Of a stretch of 64,000 bases of DNA, positions 42,827-54,510 are shown in pieces (the first letter of the stretch is position 1; every line of letters starts with the position of its first letter). Where the stretch lies: assembly GCA_905221605.1 (NCBI GenBank), contig CAJNDS010000280.1, positions 908,357-972,356 of the forward strand, read 5' to 3'. The DNA comes from Symbiodinium natans. Lineage: Eukaryota; Sar; Dinophyceae; Suessiales; Symbiodiniaceae. The notes under the pieces are model-generated. The model was not told the DNA's origin, did not search any database, and saw nothing but the letters and a program-made list of their open reading frames with translations. Position numbers and translations under genes: made by a program.

Positions 42827-43602
42827 TTTAGGGTTTAGGGTTTAGGGTTTGGGGTTTGGGTTTAGGGTTTAGGGCGTCTCGCTGCGCAGCGGCAGTAAGT
42901 ACCATGTGGAAATAAAGGCATAAATTTTCAATGCAGTCCAGCATTTTTCATTGGCTTTCTCCCTTCCCGCTGTGAGCTTTCACTAGGCCACCACCCACAC
43001 CATAAAGTTTCGGCGCAGCCCTCAATTCCGACCATAAAAAGGGTCTCCATACACGATCCGAGGCCGTGCCAGGGGTCAGCGGGGCCAGGGGGGGGCATCA
43101 GAGGGGTCAGAGAAAGGTGCAGGGGTCCAGCGGGGGCCAAGGGACGGCCAGGGGCTGCCAGGCGAGACATCGCTGTCTGCAATGTGACTGTAGGGTGTAG
43201 CTCCCCGCAAGTCTCATCTTGCTCATGACGCGGGCGCCCCCCAAAGAGACATGCACACCTCTTTGAGGTCTAGGGTGCTTATGGCACCCTAGACCCTAAA
43301 CCCGAAGCCCAAAACTCAGCGAGCCACCAACAGGAGGAAGGTTCAACAAGTTTTGGGATCCTATAAGCAAAGTGCTGCAAAAGCCGTCTCCCTAGAGTCA
43401 CAAACCCTAAACCCTGAACCCTGAACCCTAAACCCTAAACCCTAAACCCTAAACCCTAAACCCTAAACCCTAAACCCTAAACCCTAAACCCTAAACCCTA
43501 AACCCTAAACCCTAAACCTAAGCCTTCCCTCAAGCCCTAAGCCCTACACCCTAAACCCTCATGAAGCCCCACCTGGTCCTCTTTACCGAACGTACAGTTT
43601 CA

Positions 43603-43672
43603 TGGGGTATACCTACTAATCAAGGGGTAGTTACCACTGAACTGTAGGTAAATAGAGTCCCAGGTAAACCTG
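43603..43672. mobile_element. Family I element, shorter copy
   Basis: Contains GGTATACCTACTAATC, GGGGTAGTTACCACTG, ACTGTAGGTAAATAGAGTCC and CAGGTAAACCTG. Shares ACTGTAGGTA, then AGAG-TCCCAGGTA, with 31060-31160. Confidence 0.45.
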
Positions 43673-44379
43673 ACACCCCAAATCCCTGAGCCCTAAACCC
43701 AAGACTCTGATGTCTCAACCCCAACCCCCCAAACCCCCTGAGTCCTACACTAGAACCCCAAGACAGCAGCCATAAGGTCCCCTGAACCCTGAACCACCCC
43801 AAACCCTAAACCCTAAACCCTAAACCCTAAACCCTAAACCCTAAACCCTAAACCCTAAACCCTAAACCCTAAACCCTAAACCCTAAACCCCTACACCAAA
43901 AGCGCCCGAAAGCATATTCTGGGCACCAGGCACTTCGCCGGGGTCCTTCGGACAAACCTCCCCAGGCGACGCTGTATTCGTCTGGAGTTCTGTGTTTAGT
44001 GATCCACGGATCCGAATTTAGGACATCATCTTTTTGGTGTTCTGGGTAAGGCGTGCGGATATAGGCCGTTGGGGCGCAAGGTTTCGTATTTTGTCGTTTG
44101 GGCGTTTAAATGCTGAGTGCTTCATGGTCTCGGTCTCGGGGGCTGCGGCGTTGAACGCTGCCCTGTAATGCGCAACGTCGCGATGTGGCGTTCCAAATTC
44201 AAGACCCAAGGGGTTGAGGGTACGAGTTCTTGCAGCCCCTGGATTGGCCCTGCGTTCCGAATGGCAGCATCTCGAACCCTCCTACGAGGTTGGTTTTGTT
44301 TGTGCAAAGTCCAAAAGTGAGTATGAACACGAACCATCAAGAGCCTATTTCCCTAATAGTTCTGGGGGGAGTAGAGGCT

Positions 44380-44490
44380 TAGCAGCCCAGTGATACCCTT
44401 TTCACTTTTTTTTGGGTTCAAGGTTCCCTTATAAAGTAACTATTCCAAAAAAGGGTGCCGTTATTGCAAGATGGTTACGGGGCTACCAAG
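44380..44490. mobile_element. Family B inverted-repeat element, copy
   Basis: Left end AGCCCAGTGATACCCTTTTC, interior GGTTCAAGGTTCCCTTATAA and AAAAAAGGGTGCC, right end GGTTACGGGGCTACC. The ends are imperfect inverted repeats. It matches the element at 59848. An AAG follows the right end, and then a coding-like segment starts with G (44493), so here too it may act as an intron. Confidence 0.6.
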
Positions 44491-44492
44491 GA

Positions 44493-44580
44493 GACATCTA
44501 TCGACCTGGCTCAACTCCTCAGCAACAGGTACAGGCGCCCCCGGCTAAGGAGCCGCCTCCGGTGCAGGCGCAGGATTTGG
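44493..44580 (+). CDS. Exon-like segment: tail of a WW-type protein
   Basis: After CCAAG the frame reads (G)DIYRPGSTPQQQVQAPPAK and then EPPPVQAQDLE. GDIY-PG matches the end of the WW exon at 55535 (MAGDIYPG), so this is probably the downstream part of a paralogous WW-domain protein. It is Pro/Gln/Ala-rich and likely disordered. TTTAGGG repeats follow directly. Confidence 0.5.
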
Positions 44581-44898
44581 AGTTTAGGGTTTAGGGTTTG
44601 GGGTTTAGGGTTTAGGGTTTAGGGTTTATAGGGTTCAAAGGGTTTATAGGGTTTATAGGGTTTAGGGTTTAGGGTTTAGGGTTCGGGGTTCGGGGTTTTG
44701 GGTTTTGGGTTTTGGGTTTAGGGTTTAGGGTTTAGGGTTTAGCACGCTGGGAGGGCAGAGGGCCCAGGAGACCCAAAATTAAACCTCGGCATCGTCTATC
44801 TTGGCCGATCTCGTCCGGGAATCTTTAAAGGAACCTACTTTGAAGTTGTTCTGACAGGAGTCGAGACATCTGTAGACCCGAGGCCTGAAATTCCTTCA

Positions 44899-44965
44899 GC
44901 AAGAGCAGGCGCAGGCTCCTCTGATCAAGGAGCCGCCTCCGGCGCAGGCGCAGCGCACTCCGTGG
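44899..44965 (+). other. Exon-like fragment, Pro/Gln-rich
   Basis: The frame reads QEQAQAPLIKEPPPAQAQRT. It is clearly similar to VQAPPAKEPPPVQAQ at 44520, about 400 bp upstream, so a duplicated exon or paralog. A third, weaker form (LLKEPAQQEPEPPKA) is at 46563. Confidence 0.45.
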
Positions 44966-45365
44966 TTGTAGGTTGTGTGGGCGGAGGGGATGCAGCCCCT
45001 TACATGCAAGATATGGCCCCTGTGGGGATATGTGGGGCCTAGGGGTAAGAGGCCAGCATCATAGGTGGTACCCCCCAAAAGGGAAAGATCTGATGTTACC
45101 TCTGAATGGCACCAACGCAAGGGCCGGTAATGTTCTGGTGTCGGGTCTATGTTTAGGGTGTAAGCTCTACACAGGAAACCCTACACCCCAATTCCTAACC
45201 CCTAAGCCCGAAATCCTAAACCCTAAGTTTTGAACCCTGAATCCTGAATGCTAAATCCTAGTGAATGGAGAACCTTTGGAGCCTGGGACAGTGTTTGGCC
45301 CTGAGGATTACAGGCGAATTTCATAGGGTTTAGGGTTTAGGGATTAGGGTTTAAGGTTTATGGCT

Positions 45366-45385
45366 TAGGGTTTAAACCCTAAAAC
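45366..45385. repeat. Head-to-head telomere repeat junction
   Basis: TTAGGGTTTAAACCCTAAAA: forward repeats meet reverse repeats with only an exact AGGGTTTAAACCCT palindrome between. Confidence 0.7.
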
Positions 45386-46124
45386 CTACACCTTAAACCC
45401 TCAACCCTAAACCCCTCAAACCCCTTAAACCCCAAAACCGCAAGGCTTTAAAGCCTGAAACCTAAACCCCAAAAAAACCCTAAATCCTAAACCCTAAATC
45501 CTAAACCCTAAACCATAAACCCTAAACCCTAAACCCTACACCCTACACCCTGCACCCTGCACCCTAAACCCTACCCTTAAAACTAAACTGAACACAATGT
45601 GCATGGCAGGCACCGCCGCCGCCTGAACCGACATTCAGCAATCAGGCGCCTCGCCCGCATGGAGCTTGCGTCTCGGGAACCGCAAACCCCCCACCCCCCC
45701 CCCCCCCTCTAAACCCCAAACAACCCTAAACCCTAAACCCTAAACCCTAAACCCTAAACCCTAAACCCTAAACCCTAAACCCTAAACCCTAAACCCTAAA
45801 CCCTAAACCCAAGCATTTTTGTAGGGTTTCGGAAACCCTGAGCCCCCCCTAAATGCAGGATTTTGCTCTACAAGACCCCTTAAACGGGGCACTCTTGTTG
45901 TTGTTTAGGGTACAGGGTTCAGGGTTCAGAGCTGGAGGCCTTCGGAGCAATTTCCACGTTTTGGGCTTAGGGTTGAGGCTTATGCAGTTCCTAAACCCTA
46001 AACCCTAAACCCTAAATCCTAAACCCCCTAAACCCTAAACCCTAAACCCTGTCTGGAGAGCGTTTGGCCTGGCTTTTTTTCAGCTCGTTGCAGCCGTCGC
46101 GCACCTGACCATCAGCCATTGGTT

Positions 46125-46293
46125 CACCTACTACCCCTCCCCTCTTTTCTAACCGGGTTTAGGGTTTAGGGTTTAGGGTTTAGGGTTTAGGGTTAGGGTT
46201 TAGGGTTTAGGGTTTAGGGTCCTCGGTTCCCCTCATTAGGGGGCAACCTAGGAGGGTAGCATAGAGGGGGGGGGGGGGTAGTAGGGGAACCCA
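46125..46293. mobile_element. Family E element split by a telomere array
   Basis: The left arm has CACCTACTACCCCTCCCC. The right arm has GGGGCAACCTAGGAGGGTAG, CATAGAGGGG and GTAGTAGGGGAACCC. Nine or so TTTAGGG units (46157-46219) sit where the copy at 27675 has CTAGGTTCCCC and AAATAGCC. This is the clearest case of a telomere array within a small element. Confidence 0.65.
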
Positions 46294-46562
46294 CGAATCA
46301 CGCCTCAACCCTAAACGAGATCATGGCGCCTATGTTACCGTTACAAGCATTTCTCCTTGTATATATTAGGAAGAACAGTTTTTTCTCCCGAAGCGCAAAA
46401 GATAGTAATCCCTATAGTACCCTTGTATAAGGCAGAACAGTTTTTGATTTTTGTTCGGGGAGGAGGTTCTTAGTAAACCCTAAACCCTAAACCCTAAACC
46501 GCCTAAACCCTAAACCCTAAACCCTAAACCCTAAACCCTAAACCCTAAACCCTATTGAATCA

Positions 46563-46637
46563 GACGGTATCAGAAATCCGAGCTGCTGAAGGAGCCAGCG
46601 CAGCAGGAGCCCGAGCCACCGAAGGCAATGCATTGTG
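46563..46637 (+). other. Exon-like fragment, Gln/Glu/Pro-rich
   Basis: The frame reads RRYQKSELLKEPAQQEPEPP and KAMH. It has low complexity typical of linkers and shares QKSE with 29990 and KEP with 44540. It lies between a CCCTAAA array and a TTTAGGG array. Confidence 0.4.
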
Positions 46638-46872
46638 CGCGGTTTAGGGTTTAGGGTTTAGGGTTCAGGGTTTTCAGTTGGGATTTAGGGTTTAGGGTTT
46701 AGGGTTTAGGGTTTAGGGTTTAGGGTTTAGGGTTTAGGGTTTAGGGTTAGGGTTCGCCTTGCTTGGGGACGGTTTGGGATTGCAGGGCTGGGGTGGCGCT
46801 TCAGGATTTGGATTTGTGGCAGGTGTCCTGGTTCCCTACACCCTAAACCCTAAACCCTAATTCCTAAACCCG

Positions 46873-47033
46873 TGTTCTCTGAACATGTCATCGGGTATGC
46901 TCAAGGGATGGTGGATGAACACAGCAAATTCTCAGCAAAGACGGATGAACGTATGTCAGTGAAGGTACCTGAACAAGTGATGGTGGAGCCAGGTGCCAGA
47001 TCGGCTCAAGCATCAATGAAACAGACCTTTTGA
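46873..47033 (+). CDS. Short open frame, unknown
   Basis: The frame reads VFSEHVIGYAQGMVDEHSKF, then SAKTDERMSVKVPEQVMVEP and a little more before a stop at about 47031. Good amino-acid balance. TCTCTGAACATG at its start is repeated at 47053. No homolog is recognised. It may be the last exon of a gene or a relic. Confidence 0.4.
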
Positions 47034-49460
47034 TGGTGATGAACTCCTCATGGTCTCTGAACATGAATGGGTGTCAGCGGTAAACGTCAGGCTGTCTCAT
47101 CGCAATGAACATTGCAGGTACGCTTTCACCCCTCCCTGGGGTTATCTTCGTTGGCCACTGGCCCCCTGCATTACGTGAAGAATTGAGTAGACTCTTGGAC
47201 ACAGACTTTCCCACACACCTGCGCGCGCGCGCAATACAAGACCTCAGCCCTTATCACCCCCGAAAGAACTCAATTTTAAAAGCGCTATAAACATAGATAA
47301 ATACGTACATACATATGTATGTATGTATACGATACTTTTAAATTACACCCCCCCCCCCCCCCCCCCAGAAACACCTGTAAACACCCAACCCCTGCCCTCC
47401 CGAAGCCCTAAACCCTAAACCCTGAACCCTAAACCCTAAGCCCGAAGCCCTAAGCCCTAAACCCTAAACCCTATAAACCCTAAGCCCGACCTCGGGCCGA
47501 AGGCGGCGGTTCCCGAACCGGCGCCGAGCTTACAGCAGGCCGTGTTGGCGCGGGGAGTTAGGTTAGGTGGGTTATGTCAGGTTTGGGGGTTAGGGTTTAG
47601 GGTTTAGGGTTTAGGGTTTAGGGTTTAGGGTTTAGGGTTTAGGGTTTAGGGTTTAGGGTTTAGGGTTTAGGGTTTAGGGTTTAGGGCTAGTTTAGGGTTT
47701 AGTGTTTAGGGTTCAGGGTTTAGGGTTTAGGGTTTACGGTTTGGGGTTTAGAAGTGCTTGGAGATGTAGAGGGTTTATGAGTATAGCGAGGCTTTAAGCT
47801 TTGTTTGGGCTTGGGATGTGCGGCTGCAGATCACACCATCAGCAAGTTGGAGTTTGAGGCCTTCGCAGCCGAAAGGTTTAGGGTTTAGGGTTTAGGGTTG
47901 TAAGATGCAGGGTTAGTACTGCTGTTGTTCTTACTGACTTGTGCATGTTGACTGCTCCCGAGAATTGATGCCCAGTCGTTGGCTGAAGTTCTGAAGTGGT
48001 TTGGCGGCAAGATTTAGTCCAAACTGATGCATTGCACACCGCTACTCGTATATCTCGTGCGAAAGTACGTACCTATGTCTACTGCTACTTTCACTGCCTG
48101 TGTCCAGAACACGTGGTCAACAATTGAATGAGCCCTGTGCCTTGTTTGCGGAATCGGCAGTTATTCCCGTAGGGTGTGATTTGTTCGTCTGACTGCTGCT
48201 ATGAAGTCAGTCCAACAGGACGTGAGCTCCTTGCCATTGATCGCCGTGCGATCATACGGGTGCAGGGACAAGCTGTGGGCTGGCATAGTGGTACAGACAT
48301 GCTCAGCGACCGGCGCTTGGCCTGCGTGTCCGTGTTTGTGGCGCAGACCGACCCCGCGTTTGCATGAGCAGGGTGTGTGTGTGTGTGCCCATATTCCAAG
48401 ACGACACTCCTTAGCTGTTCTGCCCTGCTACGCCAGCATGACCAACGTCCTGGATCAATGACACGTCTTTGAAATGGCTCACCAGGAGTTTTGAGTTGGT
48501 GCATGGAACACATGGTTGCCAATGTGTGCTGAAGCGTTGAAGGCCACGAGTATCGAACAAATCGTGGCTTGTGACCTGTTGAGCACTTGCGGCACGGTGT
48601 CCAGCGGGGCTACGAACTTGGGACTTTCTAATGGCGACGACAGATGCGAGGTCTTGCGGACGTTTACCAGTGAGCGAGAAGCAACTGCACGGCTGCGCGA
48701 TCCTTCCGAGCTTCAGCTCCATGTCCTGCAGTTTTGCACTCGTGCTGTCGAAGCCTCCAAGGGCTGCAAACTGCGGGATTTCGAGGGTATCGAGCAGCCT
48801 TATGTGTGACCCGGACTCCCGGACCTTGTTGCTGCTGTTGCCACAAGCGCATGGCCACAGCCGTCACAAACTCCTGAGGAACCTTGTCTCACAAGAACCG
48901 AACCTTCTGAGTTTCCGCAAGGTCCAGCAAGAACTAGTCAGACGAACAACCCCTTAGTCCGCCTCGTGCCAAGATACGTCTGCGGTCATCTTGGCGAGAC
49001 CGTAAATAGAGTATAGAGAATGTAATCAGAGCCATTTTCCCGGGTGCTGCGATCTGGTCCGGTGCTTCCGGCAATGGAAGATGCAGCGTCTATCGACAGA
49101 ACTGATTATAAGAAATGAACGACCAAAAAGGTTGTCAGGATCCGAGAAATCGAATCTGGCAAGATAAAGAAGGGAGGATCTCAGAGAATATGTCTCGATA
49201 AATATCGTGGATACAAGAGATTCATATTCCCAACTTGTTCAAATAATCATGCGTATAATGAAAATGAATCTCATGACGGCCATTCTTTCACAATTTTCAA
49301 GTAGATATGTCTCGTCTCGGAAGATTTTCGCCCTGGGCCCACAGGGACAAGACTTTTCTTCTTTACCGTTTGGAAATTTCCTCGAACAGAAAATCTCGGG
49401 AATAAGAGAACTCAATTGTATCACAGGATGCACTGAATTGGCGTAGATGTCGCTTGTGTG
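47034..49460. other. Largely unique region, 47.0-49.5 kb
   Basis: Telomere-like repeats occur only at 47405-47480, 47588-47755 and 47878-47900. From 47900 to 49460 there are none, the longest such gap after the minisatellites. Short ATGTAT repeats and a C-run are at 47305-47367, and a (GT)n run is at 48371. Many frames of 60-108 codons overlap on both strands from 48176 to 48957, so none is proved. 49000-49440 is more AT-rich with a 79-codon frame at 49207. No splice or transposon structure is clear. Confidence 0.6.
48516..48809 (+). CDS. Candidate coding segment, unknown
   Basis: Of the overlapping frames here this one has the best composition: EALKATSIEQIVACDLLSTC, then GTVSSGATNLGLSNGDDRCE and ending FEGIEQPYV. 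It lacks an ATG at its opening and lies within other open frames, so it could be one exon or chance. No domain is seen. Confidence 0.3.
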   Translation: MPMCAEALKATSIEQIVACDLLSTCGTVSSGATNLGLSNGDDRCEVLRTFTSEREATARLRDPSELQLHVLQFCTRAVEASKGCKLRDFEGIEQPYV

Positions 49461-50992
49461 GATACTGACCCTAAACCCTAAACCCTAAACCCTAAACCCT
49501 AAACCCTAGGATCCCTATGGCCTTCAGGGTATATTTATTCTATTTATTCAGCGTCGACGCGCAAGCCGAAGAAGTTTCTCAAGCGGAGTTCTAGATTGAA
49601 GGCCATCAGAATCAGAACACCTCAAAGATCTTCCTCACCTGTCTTCTGGGGTGATATTTTTCTTTATTGGGGGGTGGGGGCTTGGTATGGTCTTTCGGGT
49701 AGAGGCACGAGTCTTTCGTTTCGTTTTTTTGCCTGGTAGGGGGCTGGATGTGCTGGGCTGGTGGTTAGCTTCTCCTTTTGTTGAGGAGTGCTCTCCTATT
49801 GTCATAATGTTTCCCTGTAGTCAGTCCATACTGGTCCGATTGAGCACTCAATCCGCTCAATTGGCTCCGGGATGGAGGATTGAGAAGATTGAACACGCAA
49901 TCTTCACTCCTCGATCCAAGGGCCCGATTCGTCAGATAATGTGATTGAGAGCTTAATCTGATCGGGGGCCGATATAGCGGGCATTCCCTTATGATTCCTG
50001 CTGTTTTATGGTGGATGAACGGCTCTTCACTATCGCAAACAGAAACTTTCATAAAAATGCCGTACAAAAACCGGGCATGACCCTATAAAACCTGGTCGGT
50101 TTTCATATTCTGCTCTTCGCATGATGTGAGCAACTTAAGAGCAGATGCCCAATAAACTTGATTGTCGTTGAATTTGGAACTTTGCCGCGCGACTTTTTCT
50201 TGGTGAATATGAATCACGTAGGTCCGCATGGGGCCACTGTAGGAGCAGAGAGGCCAGGGGCCGAGGAGGCTGCGCGTGCACGAATGTCCCAAGAGGTGGG
50301 CAGGTGCGCGAGATTGCAAGCAGCCCTGCGTTCAGTCAAGTTTCTTATACGCCCGCCAATCACCGGCCGCAAACCAAAAACTAACATAAACAATATGGAG
50401 TCGTGTCTTGGGGGGCAGCGTACATGTTCAGGAATCTGGCGTGTCCGGCCTTCCGAGAAGGGGGGAGTACGTTTTGGGGCTTAAGAACCCTACATCTTCA
50501 AGACAAAAGAACAAAGCCTAAGAACCCCCAAACGCGCAAACTCTACACCCAACACCTTCACGCGAAGCCTGAATCGCTAGAACAAAAACGGTGCAGAAGA
50601 GGGGGGCGGGACCCTACCGCTCAAAAACCCCCTAAGCCAAATTTAAGATTAATCCACAACCACGCATAACCACACCACCCGGGTGGGGGGGGGGGGTGGT
50701 GGTGGGGAGTGCGCAACAAAAATTGCATAATTGTTGTGTATATATAAATATTTATTTTTGTAATTATTTGTTTATTTATTTCTTTATTTCTTTATATCTG
50801 TTTATTTACACATGATACACTTCTGTTTATGTATACACAAAACCCGACTTGGAGGCTATTAGGCAAGTTCATGCGCAGTGAAAGTGCCCGTCATGAGCTT
50901 GCAGTGTGCTCAGCCGTACTACTGGCCTGTCCTTTGTCCTTACAAGCAGAATTAGAAACCAAGACCTCGAAGCCCTTCACCCTGAAACCCTA
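49461..50992. other. Mixed unique region, 49.5-51.0 kb
   Basis: A short CCCTAAA array is at 49468-49508. 49520-50490 is unique with several overlapping open frames and no supported gene; 49840-49960 has repeated words GAGCACTCAATC, GAGGATTGAG and GTGATTGAGAGC. 50490-50680 is a C/A-rich stretch. 50685-50710 is a G-tract, and 50730-50830 is AT-rich (TTTATTTATTTC). Confidence 0.6.
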
Positions 50993-51123
50993 TATGAAGT
51001 AGGGTTTATATTTCTGATTATTAAGGTGCTTGGTGAGTGTATATAAGGTTCCTTTTAAATATTGGTGAGTGTATATAAAGGGTGTCCTTTTAGGGGTACA
51101 AGAAATTTATACCCTACTTCATA
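50993..51123. mobile_element. Family K MITE-like element
   Basis: A 131-bp element with inverted ends TATGAAGTAGGGTTTATA and TATACCCTACTTCATA. Inside, TGGTGAGTGTATATAAGG and TGGTGAGTGTATATAAAGGG form a direct repeat. Flanks CCTGAAACCCTA and CCTTGAAACCCTA are almost the same and could be a target duplication in telomere-like sequence. Confidence 0.75.
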
Positions 51124-52497
51124 ACCTTGAAACCCTAAACCCTAAACCCTGAAACCCTTTACACTCCCTAACCATGAAGGCCACGACACCCGCGCCTTCA
51201 TCTGCCTCTCCTCCTCCGAAGCTTGCAGCGAAGGCGACTCGGACAGAAAGGTTTAGGCCCTAAACCCTAAACCTTGAACCCTAAACCCTAAACCCTAGAC
51301 CCTAGACCCTAGACCCTAAACCCTAAACCCTAAACCCTAAACCCTAAACCCTAAACCCTAAACCCTAAACCCTAAACCCTAAACCCTAAACCCTAAACCC
51401 TAACCCTAAACTTTCAAGCGAGAAGGCTCAAGCCTTAAACCATAAACTGGTTTAGGATTGAGGTTTCCGGGTTTAGATTCACCCGCGAATTAGGATTCAG
51501 GATGAGGGTTTAAAAGGGTCATCCAAAACCCTAAACCCTAAACCCTAAACCCTAAACCCTAATCGTTACTTGCAGCTGCTTACGTTGAGAGAAAGGCCTT
51601 GAGAGCCCCAGCCCGAACGCGAGCGGAGACCCACATGGCTCCGAAGAACCGAAAACCCTAATTAGACCGAACCCTAAAGGGTTTAGGGTTTAGGGTTTAG
51701 GGTTTAGGGTTTAGGGTTTAGGGTTTAGGGTTTAGGGTTTAGGGTTTAAACCCCACAAGAAAAGCCCCAAGCCCCATGCCCTAAGCCATATACCCACATC
51801 CTTCAAAGAGAAGCTGTGCAAAGGCCCATACTTGCTCACCAAACGCAAAGCCAGACACTTCCGCCCAAATGATTGATATTCCCCCACACTCCAAGGTTCT
51901 CGGGTTCAGGGTTTCGGGCACAAACCTCTACACCCAATACCATTAAACCACCATCCCCAACCCAAACCCCCACACCCCCCTACACTCCCTAAACCACCGT
52001 CAAGCCCCTAAACCCCCTGAAACCCCTGAAACCCCCATACCCCCATACCCCCTAAAGCCTTAACTCCCTCAACTTCCTTGAACCCTTAAAACCTTAACTC
52101 CCTCAAACCTGAACCCCCCTAACTCCCCTAAACCGTAAAGCCCCGAAGCCTTAAACGCCTAAACCCTAAACCCGCAACCCCTAACCCCGTAACCGAAACC
52201 CGAAAACCGAAACCCGAAACCCTAAACCCTAAACCCTACACCCTAAACCCTAAACCCTAAACCCTCAACCCTCAGCCCTGAGCAAGCTCTTTGAGAGGCG
52301 CCCGTCTCGAAGCTCGTGAAGTCCGAGCCCCGAAGAACTGGGGCGGACTGGGGGGGAGGGTCATGGGCTTAGGGTTTAGGATTTAGGATGCAGGGTTTAG
52401 GGTTTAGGTTTTAGGGTTTGAGGGCTAGGGAGTTTATAGGGAGCTGAGGAATTGGCGTGCTTGAGGGTTTATGGTTTTGGGTTCAGGCCTCTTCTTT

Positions 52498-52518
52498 TTT
52501 CTTTAAATAAATAAATAA

Positions 52519-52552
<34 letters not shown>

Positions 52553-52600
52553 TTATTTATTTAATATATTAATATATATATATATATACACACACATATT
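52498..52600. repeat. AT microsatellite
   Basis: TAAATAAATAAATA, then long TATATA runs with TATGTATA, then TTTATTTATT, and TATATACACACA. It is a near-palindromic AT-rich tract. Confidence 0.9.
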
Positions 52601-52732
52601 TTTTTTTGGGGGGGGGAGTTTAGGAATTGGGGGAGGTGAGGATTTAGGGGGGAGGGGTTGGGGGCAAGCGAAGGGTTGGGGAGATCAGGATACTTTTTGG
52701 TGTATAGGGGGGGGTAGAGGCTTAATAAGCTT

Positions 52733-52872
52733 CAGGGGTTCCCCTACGACCTCGCCTGTACTACCCCCCTAGGTATGAAGGCTAGTTAGGGATAATTAAG
52801 CCTGATTAGGCTATTTAAGGGGGGAACCTACGGGGTGTAGTGTGAGTATGAAGGGGAGTCGTAGGGAAACCG
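52733..52872. mobile_element. Family E element (uninterrupted copy)
   Basis: AGGGGTTCCCCTACGACC, TACTACCCCCCTAGG, then GAAGGCTAGTTAGGGATAAT, TTAGGCTATTTAAGGGGGGA and GGGGTGTAGTGTGAG. About 140 bp with inverted arms, most like 7025 but without a telomere array. Confidence 0.6.
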
Positions 52873-53851
52873 ATGAAAGTTTGGGAGGTCATCGGGGTTC
52901 GGGGAGAGGGACAGTTTTGGGGGGGATTTCGGCACATTCAGGGGTTGAAGCAGTTTGGGTTGTTGTGAGGGGAGGACTCATTAACTACAGAGGGTGTCTA
53001 AACCCTATACCCTAAACCATAAATCTTCTACCTTCGAAACCCTAAACTCTCAGCCCTCAGGGACTCTTGCGCTTGTGGCCCCGTCGTTTAGGGTCTGAGG
53101 GTAGTCTTGGCCCAAGGGTCAATTAAAGCATCAGTTGCGTTCCTGGGAAACTGGGTTCGAAGGGTCTAGGGTTTAGGGTTTAGGGTTTAGGGTTCGGGGT
53201 TTGGGGTTTTACGGGATTGGAGACTTGGTTCTGAGGGTTGCTGGTCTTTGGTTCTAAGGATACCTTACGTGCAGTGGCTCCAAGGAACTTTGCACATCCC
53301 AAATGGGGTAGGTATCCCTCGCCGGCTTATTATAAGGGGTTTAGGGTTTAGGGTTTAGGGTTAGGGGGGGTTCATGAGGGGTCAGGACCTAGAAAGCTTT
53401 CGGGAAGCTTAGAGAGCCTTGGGGAGTAGTGGGTGGGGAGAATTAGCAAAGCTTGAGCTACATACCCCCCTTCAACTCCCGCCCACCCCCCTTATCATAA
53501 GCCGATTGAGGAGAGAGAGAATGTGGCACAGTCCTCAGTTTGCCTGCCTGTGCCCTCCGCATCCGAGCCACCTTTGAACCCTAAAACCTAAACCCTAAAC
53601 CCCAAACCCCAAACCCTAAACCCTAAACCCCAACATAGGCTCCAAGCAGGTTCACAGGACGGCGCGTAGAGCTGATCAACGAATTGATTCCGCTGCTGCC
53701 GCGGAGCAGAGCGCGCTGATGACTTTCACGTCTCGACCGATACGCGGTAGGGGTCTTCTGGGTTTAGGGCTTTTAGGGTATCAGGTTTCGGGTTTAGGGT
53801 GTAGGGTTTAGGGTTTAAGAACCCTAAGGTTTAGGCCGTGCATCTCCGCAG

Positions 53852-53968
53852 GAGAGGATGAGCTCCTCCCAACCTACGGGACCCCGCAGGGCGGCGGCTA
53901 TGAAAACAAGCGCACCCTGACCGACAGCATCCTCGTCAGCCGCGACCAGCGCGACCAGCCGGTTGAGG
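53852..53968 (+). CDS. Exon-like segment with telomeric donor
   Basis: The acceptor is CATCTCCGCAG followed by G. The frame reads EDELLPTYGTPQGGGYENKR, then TLTDSILVSRDQRDQPVE. It ends GAGG before GTTTAGGG, so a TTTAGGG array supplies the GT donor. The end (DQP-E) weakly recalls GDQPFEQ at 38230. Length 117 nt. No domain is recognised. Confidence 0.5.
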
Positions 53969-54464
53969 GTTTAGGGTTTAGGGTTTAGGGTTTAGGGTTT
54001 AGGGTTTAGGGTTTAGGAATTAGGGTTTAGGGTTTAGGGTTTAATCAGGGAGGATATGCTGGCTGGAATGCAAGATCGGCCGACTTTTCATTGTGTTCTA
54101 AGGGTTGAGGGCTTCGGCTTCGGGGGCTCCTACGGGTTGAAGGTGGTTTAGGGTTTAGGGTTTAGGGTTTAGGGTTTACGGTTCAGGGTGGTTCTAAGGG
54201 TTTAGGGCTCCCTGAACAACTTGAGACTTACGTGGGCAGGTCTCCGAATAAGGGTTTAGGTCTTACGTTTAGGGTTTAGGGGTCTGTTTTGTTAGGGTTT
54301 AGGTTGTATGGGGTTACCGAAACTTGTTGTTGGTGGGGGGGGGGGGGGGGGGTGGGCAGGGGGGTTTATTTCCCAAACCCTAAACCCTAGACCCTAAACC
54401 CTAAACCCTAAAACCTAAAACCCTAAACCCTCCTTGGGGGGAACCCGTTTTTTTGGGAAGTCAG

Positions 54465-54510
54465 GTGGGAAGAGAAGCTCAGCGACACCAATGAGCGCTT
54501 CTACCTGGAG
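54465..54510 (+). CDS. WW-domain exon, N-terminal half
   Basis: After the acceptor GGGAAGTCAG the frame reads WEEKLSDTNERFYLE. This is the first half of a WW domain: the first conserved Trp, the acidic pair after it, then Arg and the aromatic pair FY. The exon ends CTGGAG followed by GC. With the exon at 55535 it makes a full domain. WW domains bind Pro-rich ligands and are common in splicing and signalling proteins. The upstream exon is not identified. Confidence 0.7.

Larger units (their letters stand above)
42827..46872. repeat. Telomere-repeat mosaic, 42.8-46.9 kb
   Basis: Main arrays: 42827-42875, 43405-43515 (15 CCCTAAA), 43800-43890 (12 CCCTAAA), 44584-44740, 45375-45580, 45720-45810, 46474-46555 and 46640-46755. 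42880-43270 and 43900-44345 are unique islands of about 400 bp; several overlapping open frames exist on both strands but none has other support. 45600-45690 reads WQAPPPPEPTFSNQAPRPHG, coding-like and Pro-rich. Confidence 0.8.
51124..54464. repeat. Telomere-repeat mosaic, 51.1-54.5 kb
   Basis: Main arrays: 51260-51412 (about 20 CCCTAAA, with a CCCTAGA block), 51525-51560, 51678-51750 (TTTAGGG ending in a head-to-head GGGTTTAAACCCC), 52205-52275, 53160-53215, 53580-53630, 53968-54045, 54145-54185 and 54377-54430. 51890-52200 is a degenerate C/A-rich stretch (CCCCTAAACCCCC words). Coding-like islands: 51175-51250 (ATTPAPSSASPPPKLAAKA), 51590-51655 and 53670-53745 (RVELINELIPLLPRSRALMT). Confidence 0.8.

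Noticed and set aside
48199-48522. 107-codon minus-strand frame
   Set aside because: Overlaps open frames on the + strand, is rich in Arg, Ser and Cys like a shadow frame, and has no motif.
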